DNA of 64,000 nt, from contig CAVQCN010000001.1 of NCBI GenBank assembly GCA_963711035.1, positions 992,001 to 1,056,000 on the forward strand. The letters run 5' to 3'. The position numbers and the translations under genes are program-made. This document shows positions 15,477 to 24,646 of this stretch, piece by piece. How positions within the stretch are numbered: the first letter of the stretch is position 1; every line of letters begins with the position of its first letter. This stretch comes from WHTK01 sp963711035. GTDB taxonomy: Bacteria; Chloroflexota; Dehalococcoidia; DSTF01; WHTK01. The notes below the pieces were generated by a model. It did no database searches and was not told the DNA's origin. It was given only the letters and a program-made list of their open reading frames with translations.

Positions 15477-17806
15477 TTGGGCAGGTCGGGTTCGGGCTCG
15501 CCGCCGTACAGATAGCGGTAGATGGCGTAGTTCTCTCCCACCAGCTGCAGGTAGAGTCGCGTCTCGCTGAAATCGATCGTTTCCAGGTAGACGTCGGGGT
15601 CGTCTGCACCGGGCGCCTGGCGCCAGCGTGACGCTGAGGTGGGGCCCCCGTTGTACGCGGCGAACGCCACGAGTATCTCGTTGTCGAAGTCCTTGAGTTG
15701 CTGCGCCATGTAGTAGGCGCCGAACTGCAGGCTTACGTCGGCGTGCAGCAGCAGGTCGGGGTCGAACGTGTCCATCTTGAAATGCTGGGCGATGGTCTGC
15801 GCCGTGTCCGGCAGCAGCTGCGTCAGGCCCATGGCGCCCGCCGGCGAGATGGCGCGCGGGTCGAAGAAGCTTTCCTGGCGCACGAAGGCCATGAGTAGCA
15901 ACGGCGAGACACCTGCGTCCTTTGCATACTGCACGGCCTCGTTACCGAAGGCGGGCGGGTAGGAGAGGGAGAGGAGTGCCATGGGCAGTCCTTCATTGGG
16001 GTTCGTGTCGAGGGTGCGCAGCAAGCGCTGGCCGGCGCGCCCCGAGACACCGTTGTGCCCAAGGGCCTGTAGGCGCCGCGCCATCGTGTACATGGCGATG
16101 GGGTCCTGGTCGTAGCTGTCGATAAGGTCGGAGACTTCCGTATCGGCCTGGGCGTTGCGGCCCACGGTCCAGAGCTCGGTGGCGCGCAGCCAGCGCGGGT
16201 CCGTGATCCAGCCCTGCTCCTCGACAGGGCGGCCGGTCTTCTGCGCTAGCCACGTCTCGGCGGCGGCCCAGTCGTAGTTGGGGTCGAAGTCGATGTTCGT
16301 CTCGGTCGTGGCAGTGGGCTGGCTGTCATCGCCGTTGAGCAGCGAGAGGGCGCGAATGCCGTAGTAATCGACCTCGTGCGCCGTGGCGAGGGCTTGTAGC
16401 ACGGTACGGCCGTCTTGATCGTCGCCGGCCTGAAGCAAGGCCTTGCCCTGCCAGAAGCTGAGGCGTTGATCACTTGACGTAACGTTGGCCTGGGCCCAGA
16501 TAGCAGCAGCACCTCCGTAGTCATGGTTTACATAAGAGAGCATTCCCTTCTCGAAGGCGGCTTCCGGCGCCCAGGACGAGTTGGGATATTCAGTCGTGAT
16601 GCGGTCGAGCAGGATGCTGGCGGCGGCGGTCTCGCCGGCCTGCAGGCGCAGTCGCGCCCGCCACCAGAGGGCGTCGTCCGCGATCGGGCTGTCCGGGTTC
16701 AGGTTCGTCGCCTGGGCGTAGTTGGTCAGCGCGTCTTCGATGTCCCCGCGTGATTCTTGAATCGCCGCCAGGTAGTAGTAGGCTTCGGCGCTGTCTTTGC
16801 CCTGCGGGTCGGCGTCGATCTGGTCCTGGAAATACGGCTCAGCCGCCGTGTATTCGTTGTGGCGGTACTGTACGAGGCCGCTTACGGTCGGCGGAATCGT
16901 TTCGCCGCGGTCTTCGGCGTCGTTCAGGGCGTCGAGGGCGTAGCTGCTGGCGGGGAAGCTGCCGAGCAAGGTCAGCAGGTCGTCGTCCGCGGTTGGGTCG
17001 CTCGTCTGCTGCTTGAGGTCGATGAGCTGCGACAGGGCGAATGCCTGGTCGTTGGGCGCGCCCTTGGCGGCGAGTTCCTGCCACCAGTGGATGGCGCCCG
17101 CCGTATCGCCGGCACGCTCATAGCTCTGCGCGATGGTGACGCGGAAAGCGCCGAGGGCGCCGATGGGCAGGTCGTAGTTGAAACCGGACTCGGCCGATGC
17201 GGCGGCGTCGGCAGGCCGATCGAGAGAAAGCAGCACGTTGGCCCGATCGAGGTACGCGTAGGGTGTGGCGGCGCCGTCGAGATGAAGGTAGGCGTCGTAC
17301 TGGGCCAACGAGTCGTCCCAGTTCTCGAGGGCGGCGTTGGCGCGCGCCAGCAGGTAGTGCGCTGCATCCTGCGCTGCGTCCGTCGAGTCCTTGTACGGAT
17401 CGAGGATGAGCAGGGCGTCGGCGGGGCGGTTGAGCTCGAGGAGCAGACGCGCGGCGGTGATCCGCGCCGTGTACTGGTCGGGGCCCGTCTGTGCGGCGAC
17501 GGCGATGTAAGCCTCGACCGCGTTCTCGATGTCGCCCTGCGCTTCGAGCTGTTGCGCTGCGGTCAGGTCGGCAGGAGCGCCGGCGGCGGGCGTCAGCGAG
17601 ATGACCGGTGTGGTGGCAGGCGTGCCGGTGGCGGCCAGTCCGAGCGCGGCGGTCGTAGTCGTCGTTGAGGCAGAGGGTGTTACTGTAGAGGCAGCCTTCT
17701 GGTCGCCGCTGCAGGACAGGGCAATCAGGGCAAGGAGGGCGGCGAGTGTGGGTAGATAACGAGGCAACCGGCGGGCCTTTGCCTGTGCGTCTTGGCTGCC
17801 AGCCAT
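15473..17806 (-). CDS. Lipoprotein lytic transglycosylase with TPR repeats
   Basis: 777 residues. Lipobox IALSC after a short signal peptide, a Thr/Ser-rich linker, a long TPR superhelix (about 95-600) and a C-terminal SLT domain. The catalytic Glu is in FVRQESFFDPRAISPAGAMG, followed by LTQLLPDTA, AAYNGGP and the YAIYRYLYG end block, as in Slt70. It should cleave peptidoglycan glycan strands to 1,6-anhydro products. Start ATG 17806 is preceded by GGCAGGCGG; the longer open frame runs antisense through alr. It is divergent from alr, and both could use the same CATG for their starts. Confidence 0.9.
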   Translation of the reverse strand: MAGSQDAQAKARRLPRYLPTLAALLALIALSCSGDQKAASTVTPSASTTTTTAALGLAATGTPATTPVISLTPAAGAPADLTAAQQLEAQGDIENAVEAYIAVAAQTGPDQYTARITAARLLLELNRPADALLILDPYKDSTDAAQDAAHYLLARANAALENWDDSLAQYDAYLHLDGAATPYAYLDRANVLLSLDRPADAAASAESGFNYDLPIGALGAFRVTIAQSYERAGDTAGAIHWWQELAAKGAPNDQAFALSQLIDLKQQTSDPTADDDLLTLLGSFPASSYALDALNDAEDRGETIPPTVSGLVQYRHNEYTAAEPYFQDQIDADPQGKDSAEAYYYLAAIQESRGDIEDALTNYAQATNLNPDSPIADDALWWRARLRLQAGETAAASILLDRITTEYPNSSWAPEAAFEKGMLSYVNHDYGGAAAIWAQANVTSSDQRLSFWQGKALLQAGDDQDGRTVLQALATAHEVDYYGIRALSLLNGDDSQPTATTETNIDFDPNYDWAAAETWLAQKTGRPVEEQGWITDPRWLRATELWTVGRNAQADTEVSDLIDSYDQDPIAMYTMARRLQALGHNGVSGRAGQRLLRTLDTNPNEGLPMALLSLSYPPAFGNEAVQYAKDAGVSPLLLMAFVRQESFFDPRAISPAGAMGLTQLLPDTAQTIAQHFKMDTFDPDLLLHADVSLQFGAYYMAQQLKDFDNEILVAFAAYNGGPTSASRWRQAPGADDPDVYLETIDFSETRLYLQLVGENYAIYRYLYGGEPEPDLPN

Positions 17807-17843
17807 GCTACATGCCGCCTGCCAGCAGGTCAAAGCGCCTCTC

Positions 17844-19046
17844 GTGAGCTCCGAAGCAGTCCTGACGCCCCGTGAAACCGCCCTGCGCGAAGGCCTGCGC
17901 GTCTGGGCCGAGATCGATCTCGATCGCGTCGCGGCCAATGTGCGCGCCCTGGACCAGCGCGCGGGCGTCGCCAGGCTGCTCGCCGTCGTAAAGGCGAACG
18001 CGTACGGCCACGGCGCCGTACCCGTCTCGCGCGCGGCGATCGAGGCGGGCGCCTGGGGCCTGGGCGTGATCAGTGTTGACGAGGGGGAAGAGCTGCGGCG
18101 CGCCGGCATAGACGGTCCTGTGCTGGTCCTGGGCAGCTCGTCGCCGGCGATGGCGCAACGCATCGTCGGATCCGGCCTTCGCGCCGTGGTCGGCTCCATC
18201 GAGATGGGACAGGCGCTGTCCGCTGCCGCGACGAGCGCCGGCCGGCAGGCGCTCGTCCACGTCAAGGTCGAGACGGGCCTCAACCGGTTCGGCCTGCTGC
18301 CGCCCGACGCGGTGGCGCTGGCGGAGACGCTGCGTGGTCTACCCGGCATCGTGGTGGAAGGGCTCGCGACGCACCTTGCCAGCGTCGATGAAGGCGACAA
18401 GACGTTTACGTATCAGCAGTACAAGGCGTTCCGTGCCTGTGCCGACCAGCTCTCCTGGATCCCGTTGCACCACATCTCCAGTACCGGCGCCGTGCTGGAC
18501 CTGCCGGAGATGGGCCTGGGCCTGGTGCGCTGCGGTATCGGTGTCTACGGCTATTACCCCTCGGACGAAGTACAGCGCGCCGTCGAGCTGCAGCCTGTGA
18601 TGGCGCTGCGTAGTCGCGTGGCGCGCGTGGCGAACGTCGAGACGGGCGCCAGCGTCGGTTACGGCCGCAGTTGGACAGCACAGCGGCCCAGCCGCGTGGC
18701 GCTGGTCATGGCCGGCTACGCCGACGGTATCCGCCGCTCGCTCTCCAACCAGGGCGTGGCGCTGGTGGGGGGCCGACGTGCTCCCTACGCGGGGCGGGTG
18801 GCCATGGACATGCTTATGCTCGACATAACGGATTTGCCCGATGTTGCGGTGGACGATGAGGTAACGCTGATCGGCGAGCAAGACGGCGCGGTACTCAGCG
18901 CGGACGAGCTGGCCTCTCGCGCCGGCACGATCTCGTACGAGCTGCTGGCGGGCGTTATGGCGCGCGTGCCGCGTCTCTTCCTGCGCGGCGGCTGTATCGC
19001 CGCCCGTCAGGACCTCTCCGGCTACCGCGAAGGCCCTGCTCCGTAA
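17844..19046 (+). CDS. alr: Alanine racemase
   Basis: About 400 residues. PLP-binding lysine in VVKANAYGHG, the AEIDLDRVAANVRAL start of the barrel, HVKVETGLNRFG, ATHLASVDE, SSTGAVLDLPEMGLGLVRCG, the catalytic-Tyr region SVGYGRSW and GRVAMDMLMLDITDL. Makes D-alanine for peptidoglycan. The frame is open from ATG 17805, but that start would overlap the divergent transglycosylase start; GTG 17844 lies closer to the conserved region and leaves about 38 bases between the genes. Either is possible. Confidence 0.93.
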   Translation: MSSEAVLTPRETALREGLRVWAEIDLDRVAANVRALDQRAGVARLLAVVKANAYGHGAVPVSRAAIEAGAWGLGVISVDEGEELRRAGIDGPVLVLGSSSPAMAQRIVGSGLRAVVGSIEMGQALSAAATSAGRQALVHVKVETGLNRFGLLPPDAVALAETLRGLPGIVVEGLATHLASVDEGDKTFTYQQYKAFRACADQLSWIPLHHISSTGAVLDLPEMGLGLVRCGIGVYGYYPSDEVQRAVELQPVMALRSRVARVANVETGASVGYGRSWTAQRPSRVALVMAGYADGIRRSLSNQGVALVGGRRAPYAGRVAMDMLMLDITDLPDVAVDDEVTLIGEQDGAVLSADELASRAGTISYELLAGVMARVPRLFLRGGCIAARQDLSGYREGPAP

Positions 19047-19105
19047 GCGGAGTGCGTGGTAGGATCGCTGCGGTTTCACGTCCCGACAGCTCACGGTGGT
19101 GTTGA

Positions 19106-19348
19106 ATGCTCAGTCGAATCTCGGTCTCGTCGGTCATGTCGCTGCTCCTCGTGTTCGCGGCCACGAACGCCGCCTACGCGTCGGCCAGCTCCGACAAGCG
19201 CGACGTCATCTTCGGTACGGCGCTGGTGGCGCTGGCGCTGGTCTTCCTGATCGGTATCGCGTACTCGATCAAGCACGCGCTCGGCCTCGACAAGATGCCG
19301 CCGCCCGATCCCAATGAAAGCGCACACGGTGGTGGGGCGCACCACTAA
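19106..19348 (+). CDS. Small two-helix membrane protein, unknown
   Basis: 80 residues. An N-terminal hydrophobic segment (about 5-25, possible signal anchor, ending ANAAYASA), a second TM helix (about 38-55) and a short soluble tail rich in His and Gly (ESAHGGGAHH). I do not recognise a family. The His-rich end could bind metal. It stands alone between alr and a peroxiredoxin gene. Start ATG 19106 has GGTGGTG upstream. Its TAA is directly followed by the stop-linked repeat. Confidence 0.6.
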   Translation: MLSRISVSSVMSLLLVFAATNAAYASASSDKRDVIFGTALVALALVFLIGIAYSIKHALGLDKMPPPDPNESAHGGGAHH

Positions 19349-19376
19349 GCCATTAGCATGGCAGCGAGCCGCGCGG
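19349..19376 (+). repeat. Stop-linked CCATTAGCATGGC repeat, copy 3
   Basis: Right after the TAA: GCCATTAGCATGGCAGCGAG then CCGCGCGG. The homology with copy 4 continues loosely through CTGACGA and GTCGGAT in the next 35 bases. Confidence 0.6.
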
Positions 19377-19451
19377 GCGTCTGACGATCGTCGGATGCGC
19401 TCGGAGACTTGGCCGACGGCAGGCCGGTTAGTGCGCGAGGCCTTCAAGGCT

Positions 19452-19937
19452 ATGACAGACGGAAGTATGTTGAAGGTAGGGGACCCGGCGCCCGATTTCG
19501 AGCTGACGGACGCCGATCGCAACGCAGTTGCGCTGCACGATTACCATGGGCGCAACGTGGTGCTGGCCTTCTACGTGCTCGCCTTCACCGGCGGCTGCCG
19601 CAACGAGCTGATCGCCTTCCGAGACTTCCAGGAGCAGTTCGAGCGCGCCAACACGCAGGTGTTCGGCATCAGCATCGACACGACGGCGTCGCTGCACGCC
19701 TTCGCCACGAGCCTGGAGCTGAACTTCCCGCTGCTCAGCGACTTCCCCCACAACGAGGCCACCAGGGCGTACGGCACCTACGACGCCGCCGCCGGCGTCT
19801 CGCGCCGCGTCACCTACGTGGTCGACAAGGAAGGCATCATCCGCGCCGAGATCGTCAGCGATGAGGACATGTCGCAGCACGCCCGCGAGGCGCTGCGCGC
19901 CGTCTTCGACCTGGAAGGCATCAAGGTCGGCGGCTAA
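19452..19937 (+). CDS. Peroxiredoxin (AhpC/TSA, BCP-like)
   Basis: 161 residues. Thioredoxin fold; GDPAPDFELTDAD start, the peroxidatic Cys49 in AFTGGCRNELIAF, then FGISIDTTASLHAFA, FPLLSDFPHNEATRAYG and RVTYVVDKEGIIRAEI. It reduces hydrogen peroxide or organic peroxides using thioredoxin-like donors. There is no second Cys in the protein, so it is a 1-Cys type. Start ATG 19452; ATG 19467 (MLKVGD) is also plausible and matches the usual family start. Confidence 0.92.
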   Translation: MTDGSMLKVGDPAPDFELTDADRNAVALHDYHGRNVVLAFYVLAFTGGCRNELIAFRDFQEQFERANTQVFGISIDTTASLHAFATSLELNFPLLSDFPHNEATRAYGTYDAAAGVSRRVTYVVDKEGIIRAEIVSDEDMSQHAREALRAVFDLEGIKVGG

Positions 19938-19951
19938 CGCCAGCAACGTAA

Positions 19952-20101
19952 GGACGAAGCTTCAGCTCCGTCCCGCTCGGCGTTCCGTCCTGCAGTCGAA
20001 GGGTCGTGACGTGGCTGGGCTGGATGCTGATCAGCCGAGACGAGCCATTCCCCCGCCGCCCCAGATTGCCGCGCCTCGCTGCCGCGATGGCTCGCAATGA
20101 C
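19952..20101 (-). repeat. Composite CATTGCGAG...GGACGGAGCT element, copy 2 (inverted)
   Basis: Read on the minus strand it begins TGTCATTGCGAGCCATCGCG (from 20101) and ends GGGACGGAGCTGAAGCTTCG then TCC (to 19952). The middle shares CTCGTCTCGG with copy 3 at 26057-26209 but is otherwise diverged. Confidence 0.65.
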
Positions 20102-20118
20102 AGGTAGTACAACACGTG

Positions 20119-20176
20119 CAGCTGTCCTTCCGGAGACGGGTCGTGGTTAGGGCCGCAGCTAAAGCTACGTCCCTAC
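20119..20176 (+). repeat. Half copy of the composite element
   Basis: Contains TCCGGAGACGGGTCGTGGTT and GGGCCGCAGCTAAAGCTACG followed by TCCCTAC, matching the 3' half of copy 1 (8092-8148). It lies back to back with copy 2; 19938-20202 contains only these repeats. Confidence 0.55.
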
Positions 20177-20202
20177 AAGGCGTGTTGGGTCCGGCTGCTC
20201 GC

Positions 20203-20505
20203 TTAGCTCACTTGCACGTCGGCGACCGACGCGATCTTCCAGGTGCCGTCCACCTCGCGCATGCCGACGGTGGCATGCAGCTCCTGTGACTGGGCGTAGA
20301 AGCAAATCTCAAAGGTGGCTGCGGTGTCGTCGTCGCCCTCGATAGCCTTGAGGTCGTAGCCCTCGGGCGCGGGCAGGTTCATCATGCCGGCGCCGAGGTT
20401 CATGACCTGGGCCAGCGCCTCGGGCGTGACCTCGGCCATGGCGTTAACGTAGTCGCCGGCCACTACCATCTCGCAGACGTGACGCATGGCGTCTTCGGCA
20501 GTCAT
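20203..20505 (-). CDS. Hypothetical protein, possibly NTF2-like
   Basis: 100 residues: an N-terminal helical part (AEDAMRHVCEMVVAGDYVNA), then strands ending ATVGMREVDGTWKIASVADV. The order of helices followed by a WKI-type last strand resembles NTF2/SnoaL-like small domains, but there is no catalytic motif. No signal or TM. Start ATG 20505 sits on the tyrS stop (TGATG), so it is translated with tyrS. The functional link is unknown. Confidence 0.65.
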   Translation of the reverse strand: MTAEDAMRHVCEMVVAGDYVNAMAEVTPEALAQVMNLGAGMMNLPAPEGYDLKAIEGDDDTAATFEICFYAQSQELHATVGMREVDGTWKIASVADVQVS

Positions 20506-21749
20506 CAGTCGACGATCCTCGCGAAACGGTGCCGCCCAATCTTGATCAACGAGCCGTTGGTCACCTTTGCGACGACGCTTGCCACCCGCTCGCCATCGAT
20601 CTCGACGCCGCCCTGGGTGACCAGACGGCGTGCCTCGCTGTTGGAGACGCCGGCGACGCGAGCGACGAGCTGCGGCAAGGCGATTTCGGCGGGCGAGGCG
20701 CTGGCAGCGCCGTTGAACGGCAGGTCGGCCCATGCGATTTCGATCGCCTGCTCCGGCTCCTCGCGGCGCTGGAAGACGCGCTCGAACTCGGTCTGCGCTG
20801 CTTCTGCGGACTCCGAGCCGTTGAGCAGCGTGACGATGGCGCGGGCGAGGCGCTTTTTTGCCTCCATCGGGTTGACGCTGCGGTCCGCGATGCCGCGCTC
20901 GATCTGCTCGATCTCGTCGGTCGGAGTGTCGGTGAGCAGCGTGTAGTAATTGATGATCAGCGAGTCCGGGATCGACATGACCTTGCCGTACATGTCGGCG
21001 GGCTCGTCGTCCAGGCCGATATAGTTGCCGACGGACTTCGACATCTTCAGGGTGCCGTCGGTGCCGATGAGCAGCGGCGTCGTGACGGCGATGAGGGGGC
21101 GCTCGTTCATGGCTTGCTGCAGCTGACGGCCCGCCATGATGTTGAACAGCTGGTCGACGCCGCCGAGCTGCACGTCCGTGTTCAGTGTGTGGGCATCGTA
21201 GGCCTGCATCATGGCGTAGATGAACTCGTGGATGTAGATGGGGCGGCCTTCGTCCAGGCGCTGGCGGAAGCCTTCCTTTTGCAGGAACTGCGCCACGGTG
21301 AAGTTCGAGGCGAGCTGCACCATGTCGGCCAGCGTGAGGGGCGCCAGCCAGTCGCCGTTGCGCACAAACGTCGTTTTCTCGCGGTCGAGGACGCGCAGCG
21401 CCTGGCTGACCCAGGTCTCGGCGTTCTCATTGACCTGCTGCATGGTCAGCATCTGGCGCGCCGCCGTGCGGTCGGTGGGGTCGCCGATGATACCGGTCAT
21501 GGTGCCGATGACGAAGGTGACGTCGTGGCCGTACTGCTGGAACTGGCGCATCTTGAGCATCGGCACGAGGTGGCCGAGGTGCAGGTCGACGGCCGTGGGG
21601 TCGAATCCGCAATAGACGCGCAACGGCCGGCCTTCTGCCAGCCGCGTGCGGAGCTCAGCCTCCATCGTCGCCTGGATGTGGGGATCGCCGTATTCGACGC
21701 CCCGCATCAGGGTGCGCATCTGCTCTTCGACCGGTACCGTCGTCGTCAT
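20505..21749 (-). CDS. tyrS: Tyrosyl-tRNA synthetase
   Basis: 414 residues. Class I signature HLGH (57-60) after CGFDPTAVDL, the tyrosine-site region TFVIGTMTGIIGDPT, QLGGVDQLFNIMAGR and the KMSKS loop TLKMSKSVGNYI near residue 237. A C-terminal S4 RNA-binding domain begins around 345 (AGVSNSEARRLVTQGGVEID). This is the TyrRS-Z-like layout. The ribosome site GGGAGGAG lies immediately before ATG 21749, leaving little spacing, so an internal start is possible. No T-box leader was seen upstream. Confidence 0.96.
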   Translation of the reverse strand: MTTTVPVEEQMRTLMRGVEYGDPHIQATMEAELRTRLAEGRPLRVYCGFDPTAVDLHLGHLVPMLKMRQFQQYGHDVTFVIGTMTGIIGDPTDRTAARQMLTMQQVNENAETWVSQALRVLDREKTTFVRNGDWLAPLTLADMVQLASNFTVAQFLQKEGFRQRLDEGRPIYIHEFIYAMMQAYDAHTLNTDVQLGGVDQLFNIMAGRQLQQAMNERPLIAVTTPLLIGTDGTLKMSKSVGNYIGLDDEPADMYGKVMSIPDSLIINYYTLLTDTPTDEIEQIERGIADRSVNPMEAKKRLARAIVTLLNGSESAEAAQTEFERVFQRREEPEQAIEIAWADLPFNGAASASPAEIALPQLVARVAGVSNSEARRLVTQGGVEIDGERVASVVAKVTNGSLIKIGRHRFARIVD

Positions 21750-21801
21750 CTCCTCCCGCCTCTGGCTATCGTGGTGCCGCGATCATAGCAGCCGAGCCCG
21801 G

Positions 21802-22734
21802 TTACGTCGTCGAAGCCAGCGTCTCGCGCGCGGCCGCCACGTCCCGGTCGATCTGCGCCTTGATCTCGTCCAGGCCGCTGAACTTCTGCTCCGGCCGCAG
21901 GCGCTTGACCAGCTCGATGCGGATCGTCCTGTCGTAGATGTCGCCGGTGAAGTCGAAGATGAAGGTCTCGACGCTGGCCCGCGCGCCGTCGAAGGTCGGG
22001 CGCATGCCGATGTTGGTGACGGAGCCAAAGCGCTGGCCGTCGACGTAGGCCCACGTCGCGTAGACGCCGAAGGCGGGCAGGGCGCGGTCCGGCGTGACGC
22101 CGATGTTCGCTGTCGGGAAGCCGATGGTGCGGCCGCGCTCGTCGCCGTGTACGACGGGGCCGCGGATCGAGTAGAGGCGGCCCAGCTGTCGGTTCACGGC
22201 GTCGAGGTCGCCTTCGGCGAGCGCCATCCGGATCGACGTGGCGCTGACGGGCTGGTCTTCGCCCAGGGGCCGCGGCAGGAGCTCGACCGCGAAGCCAAGC
22301 TCCTCGCCGATGCGCGCCATGCCTTCCGGCGTCGCCTCGCGGTTGCGGCCGAAGGTGTTGTCCGGCCCCATGAGGAGCATCTTCAGGTTGAGCTCGTCGC
22401 GCAGCAGGCTTACGAACGACCGCGGCGAGAGCTCCGCCAGCTCCGAGGTGAAGCTGATGGACGCCACCAGGTCTAGGCCCAGGTTGCGCAGCAGCTCGAT
22501 GCGCTCTTCCAGGCTGGTCAGGTATTGCATCGGCTCATCGGGGCGCAGCACACGCACCGGGTCCGGGTAGAGAGTGACGGCGCCGGGCGTCAGATCGAGG
22601 GCATGGGCGCGCTCGATGAGGTGGCGTACGAGGAACTGGTGCCCGAGGTGGACGCCGTCGAAGTTGCCGATCGTCAGGGCAGTAGGACGCGTGGTCTGGA
22701 AATGGCGGAGCTCTTCGCGCGCGAACTCGCTCAT
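21802..22734 (-). CDS. ribF: Bifunctional riboflavin kinase / FAD synthetase
   Basis: 310 residues. N-terminal FAD synthetase domain with the nucleotidyltransferase motif IGNFDGVHLGHQFLV and STEELxxLSPRSF-like SELAELSPRSFV; GPDNTFGRNREATPEG follows. C-terminal flavokinase with RPLGEDQPVSATSIR at the junction, VVHGDERGRTIGFPTANIG, YATWAYVDG and FDFTGDIYD. Converts riboflavin to FMN and FAD in the cytosol. Start ATG 22734. Stands alone between tyrS and the divergent CPBP gene. Confidence 0.95.
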   Translation of the reverse strand: MSEFAREELRHFQTTRPTALTIGNFDGVHLGHQFLVRHLIERAHALDLTPGAVTLYPDPVRVLRPDEPMQYLTSLEERIELLRNLGLDLVASISFTSELAELSPRSFVSLLRDELNLKMLLMGPDNTFGRNREATPEGMARIGEELGFAVELLPRPLGEDQPVSATSIRMALAEGDLDAVNRQLGRLYSIRGPVVHGDERGRTIGFPTANIGVTPDRALPAFGVYATWAYVDGQRFGSVTNIGMRPTFDGARASVETFIFDFTGDIYDRTIRIELVKRLRPEQKFSGLDEIKAQIDRDVAAARETLASTT

Positions 22735-22924
22735 CGAGACACTCCTGCCTGGGTCTGCGTGGCGGCTCCGATTGCCTGCGCCTCGCCCCGGTGGCTGGAG
22801 GGCGGCAGAAGCCGTGCTTTTTCGGACAAACGCTGAAACCTGTAGAGTGGAACAGGAGGGGTATTCCTCCCGTCAGCCTTGCTCGGGTCGATGGTAGCAC
22901 CCGGCTAGTAGGTGGTAAACCGCG

Positions 22925-23764
22925 TTGGACGACGCCGTGGGCTTCGAGCCGTCCCTGCGCCCCGACCTCTCGCCCGCCGAAGAGGCCGGCGAGCGTCTGC
23001 GCTCCTACGTCACCTGGGGTCTCAAAGAGATATTCATCGGTGCCGGCGCGGTGTTGGTGCTCGTGCTCATCATCTCCGTTGCCGTCGTGGGGCCCGTCGC
23101 GGCCCATTACGGGCAGGACTCGTCCGAGACGTACGGCGCTGCTGCCATTGCGTCGCTGATCTGGGACGGCGCCTGGGTGGGCATCGCCTATCTGCTGGCG
23201 CGTCGCACCGGCGCCAGCTTCGCCAACCTGGGCCTGCGGCGGCCCATCTACATCATTCACGACGTGTACGACACGCTGCGCCGCCAGGTGCACAGCGCGA
23301 CGGCGATCTGGGTGCCGCGCCTGCCGCTGGCGATCCTGGCCGGTTACGCAGCGGCGTTCTTCTGTGTTGAGGTCTACGGCATCGCGATCAGCCTCCTGGG
23401 TCTCGACTTCCTGCAACCGGCGGCCCAGCTGCCGAAGGACGTCTTCAACTCGGACATCGTCGTGGCGATGACTGGTGTCGTGGTCGTCGCCTCCGCGCCG
23501 ATCGCCGAGGAGATCCTGTTCCGAGGCTTCCTGTTCGGCGGGCTGCGCCGCTACCTGCCGTTCTGGTCGGCAGCGCTGCTGAGCGGTTTCATCTTCTCGT
23601 TGGCGCACGGCAACGTGGGCCTGATCATCCCCTTCACCTTCGTGGGCGCCATCCTGGCCTACACCTACGAGCGCAGCGGCAGCATCTTCGCCTCGATGGG
23701 CGTGCACTTCATCTTCAACACGGTGTCGTTCACGCTGATTCTGCTCTTCCCAAACCTGCGTTGA
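22925..23764 (+). CDS. CPBP-family intramembrane metalloprotease
   Basis: 279 residues, about seven TM helices. The CAAX/CPBP signature is complete: EEILFRGFLFGGLRR (motif 1), FSLAHG (motif 2) and HFIFNTVSF (motif 3), supplying the Glu, His and Asn of the active site. The soluble N-terminus (residues 1-30) is Asp/Glu rich. Substrates are unknown; members process prenylated or bacteriocin-type peptides or confer self-immunity. Start TTG 22925 has TAGGTGG eight bases upstream. Forty-five bases upstream of trpA, probably separate in function. Confidence 0.88.
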   Translation: MDDAVGFEPSLRPDLSPAEEAGERLRSYVTWGLKEIFIGAGAVLVLVLIISVAVVGPVAAHYGQDSSETYGAAAIASLIWDGAWVGIAYLLARRTGASFANLGLRRPIYIIHDVYDTLRRQVHSATAIWVPRLPLAILAGYAAAFFCVEVYGIAISLLGLDFLQPAAQLPKDVFNSDIVVAMTGVVVVASAPIAEEILFRGFLFGGLRRYLPFWSAALLSGFIFSLAHGNVGLIIPFTFVGAILAYTYERSGSIFASMGVHFIFNTVSFTLILLFPNLR

Positions 23765-23809
23765 CGCGGCGCGATTGCCTCAACGTCTGCCTGCGGGTAG
23801 CCTGAGCCC

Positions 23810-24613
23810 GTGGCCGAGTCTCGACTCTCGAAGGTGTTCACCCGGGCGCGCGAGGAGCATCGTCTCGCCTTGCTCACGCTTGTGATGCCGGGCTACCCGA
23901 CGCCCGCCGAGACGGACGTCATGTTCGACGCCATGATCGAGGGCGGCGCCGACATGGTCGAGGTCGAGATCCCCTTCAGCGACCCGCTGGCGGACGGCGC
24001 CACGATCCAGCGCGTGGCCTACGAGGCCCTGGCCAACGGTACGACGACCGCGGACTGCATCGACTTCGCCCGGCGCGCGCGGCAGCGCCACCCGGACGTG
24101 CCGATCATCTTCATGACCTACGTCAACCCGGTGCTGGCATACGGGCTGGAGCGCTTCGCCGCCGATGCGGAGAGTGCGGGGGTCGACGCTATGATCCTGG
24201 TCGACTTGCCGCCCGAGGAGTCGGGGCCGGCTGAGGCCGCATTCAGGCCGCGCGGCATCGACCTCATCTTCCTGGCCGCGCCCACCTCCAGCGACCGCCG
24301 GCTGCAGCTCATCGCTTCGAAGGCGTCGGGCTTCGTCTATTGCGTAAGCGTCGCGGGAGTGACCGGCGCGCGCAGCGATCTACCGGCCTCGCTGCCGTCT
24401 TTCCTGGAGCGCGTCCGCCGTTGCACGCCCCTACCCCTGGCAGTAGGATTTGGCATATCTCAGCGCCAGCACATCGAGCAGCTGACGGGCGTCGCCGATG
24501 GGGCCGTGGTCGCCAGCGCCCTGCTGAACCTTGTCGGTTCCAGCCCGCCGCAAGAAAGAGCGAACGCCTTACGTGAATACGTCGAGCAACTCACCGGCCG
24601 CCGGCCGTCCTGA
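23810..24613 (+). CDS. trpA: Tryptophan synthase alpha chain
   Basis: 267 residues. TIM barrel with the catalytic Glu in VEVEIPFSDPLADGATIQ and Asp in the same block, VPIIFMTYVNPVLAYG, MILVDLPPEE and VYCVSVAGVTGAR. Cleaves indole-glycerol phosphate to indole, which passes to TrpB. trpB and other trp genes are not in this window. Start GTG 23810. Followed after 33 bases by aroH, another aromatic amino-acid gene, suggesting an end piece of a split trp/aro cluster. Confidence 0.95.
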   Translation: MAESRLSKVFTRAREEHRLALLTLVMPGYPTPAETDVMFDAMIEGGADMVEVEIPFSDPLADGATIQRVAYEALANGTTTADCIDFARRARQRHPDVPIIFMTYVNPVLAYGLERFAADAESAGVDAMILVDLPPEESGPAEAAFRPRGIDLIFLAAPTSSDRRLQLIASKASGFVYCVSVAGVTGARSDLPASLPSFLERVRRCTPLPLAVGFGISQRQHIEQLTGVADGAVVASALLNLVGSSPPQERANALREYVEQLTGRRPS

Positions 24614-24646
24614 CCGCGGGTCTGCCTGCCTGACGCGAGGTCCGGC

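Noticed and set aside
17805..17843. alr start at ATG 17805, sharing one CATG with the transglycosylase start
   Set aside because: Possible, but it would leave no room for leaders of two divergent genes; GTG 17844 is preferred with reservation.
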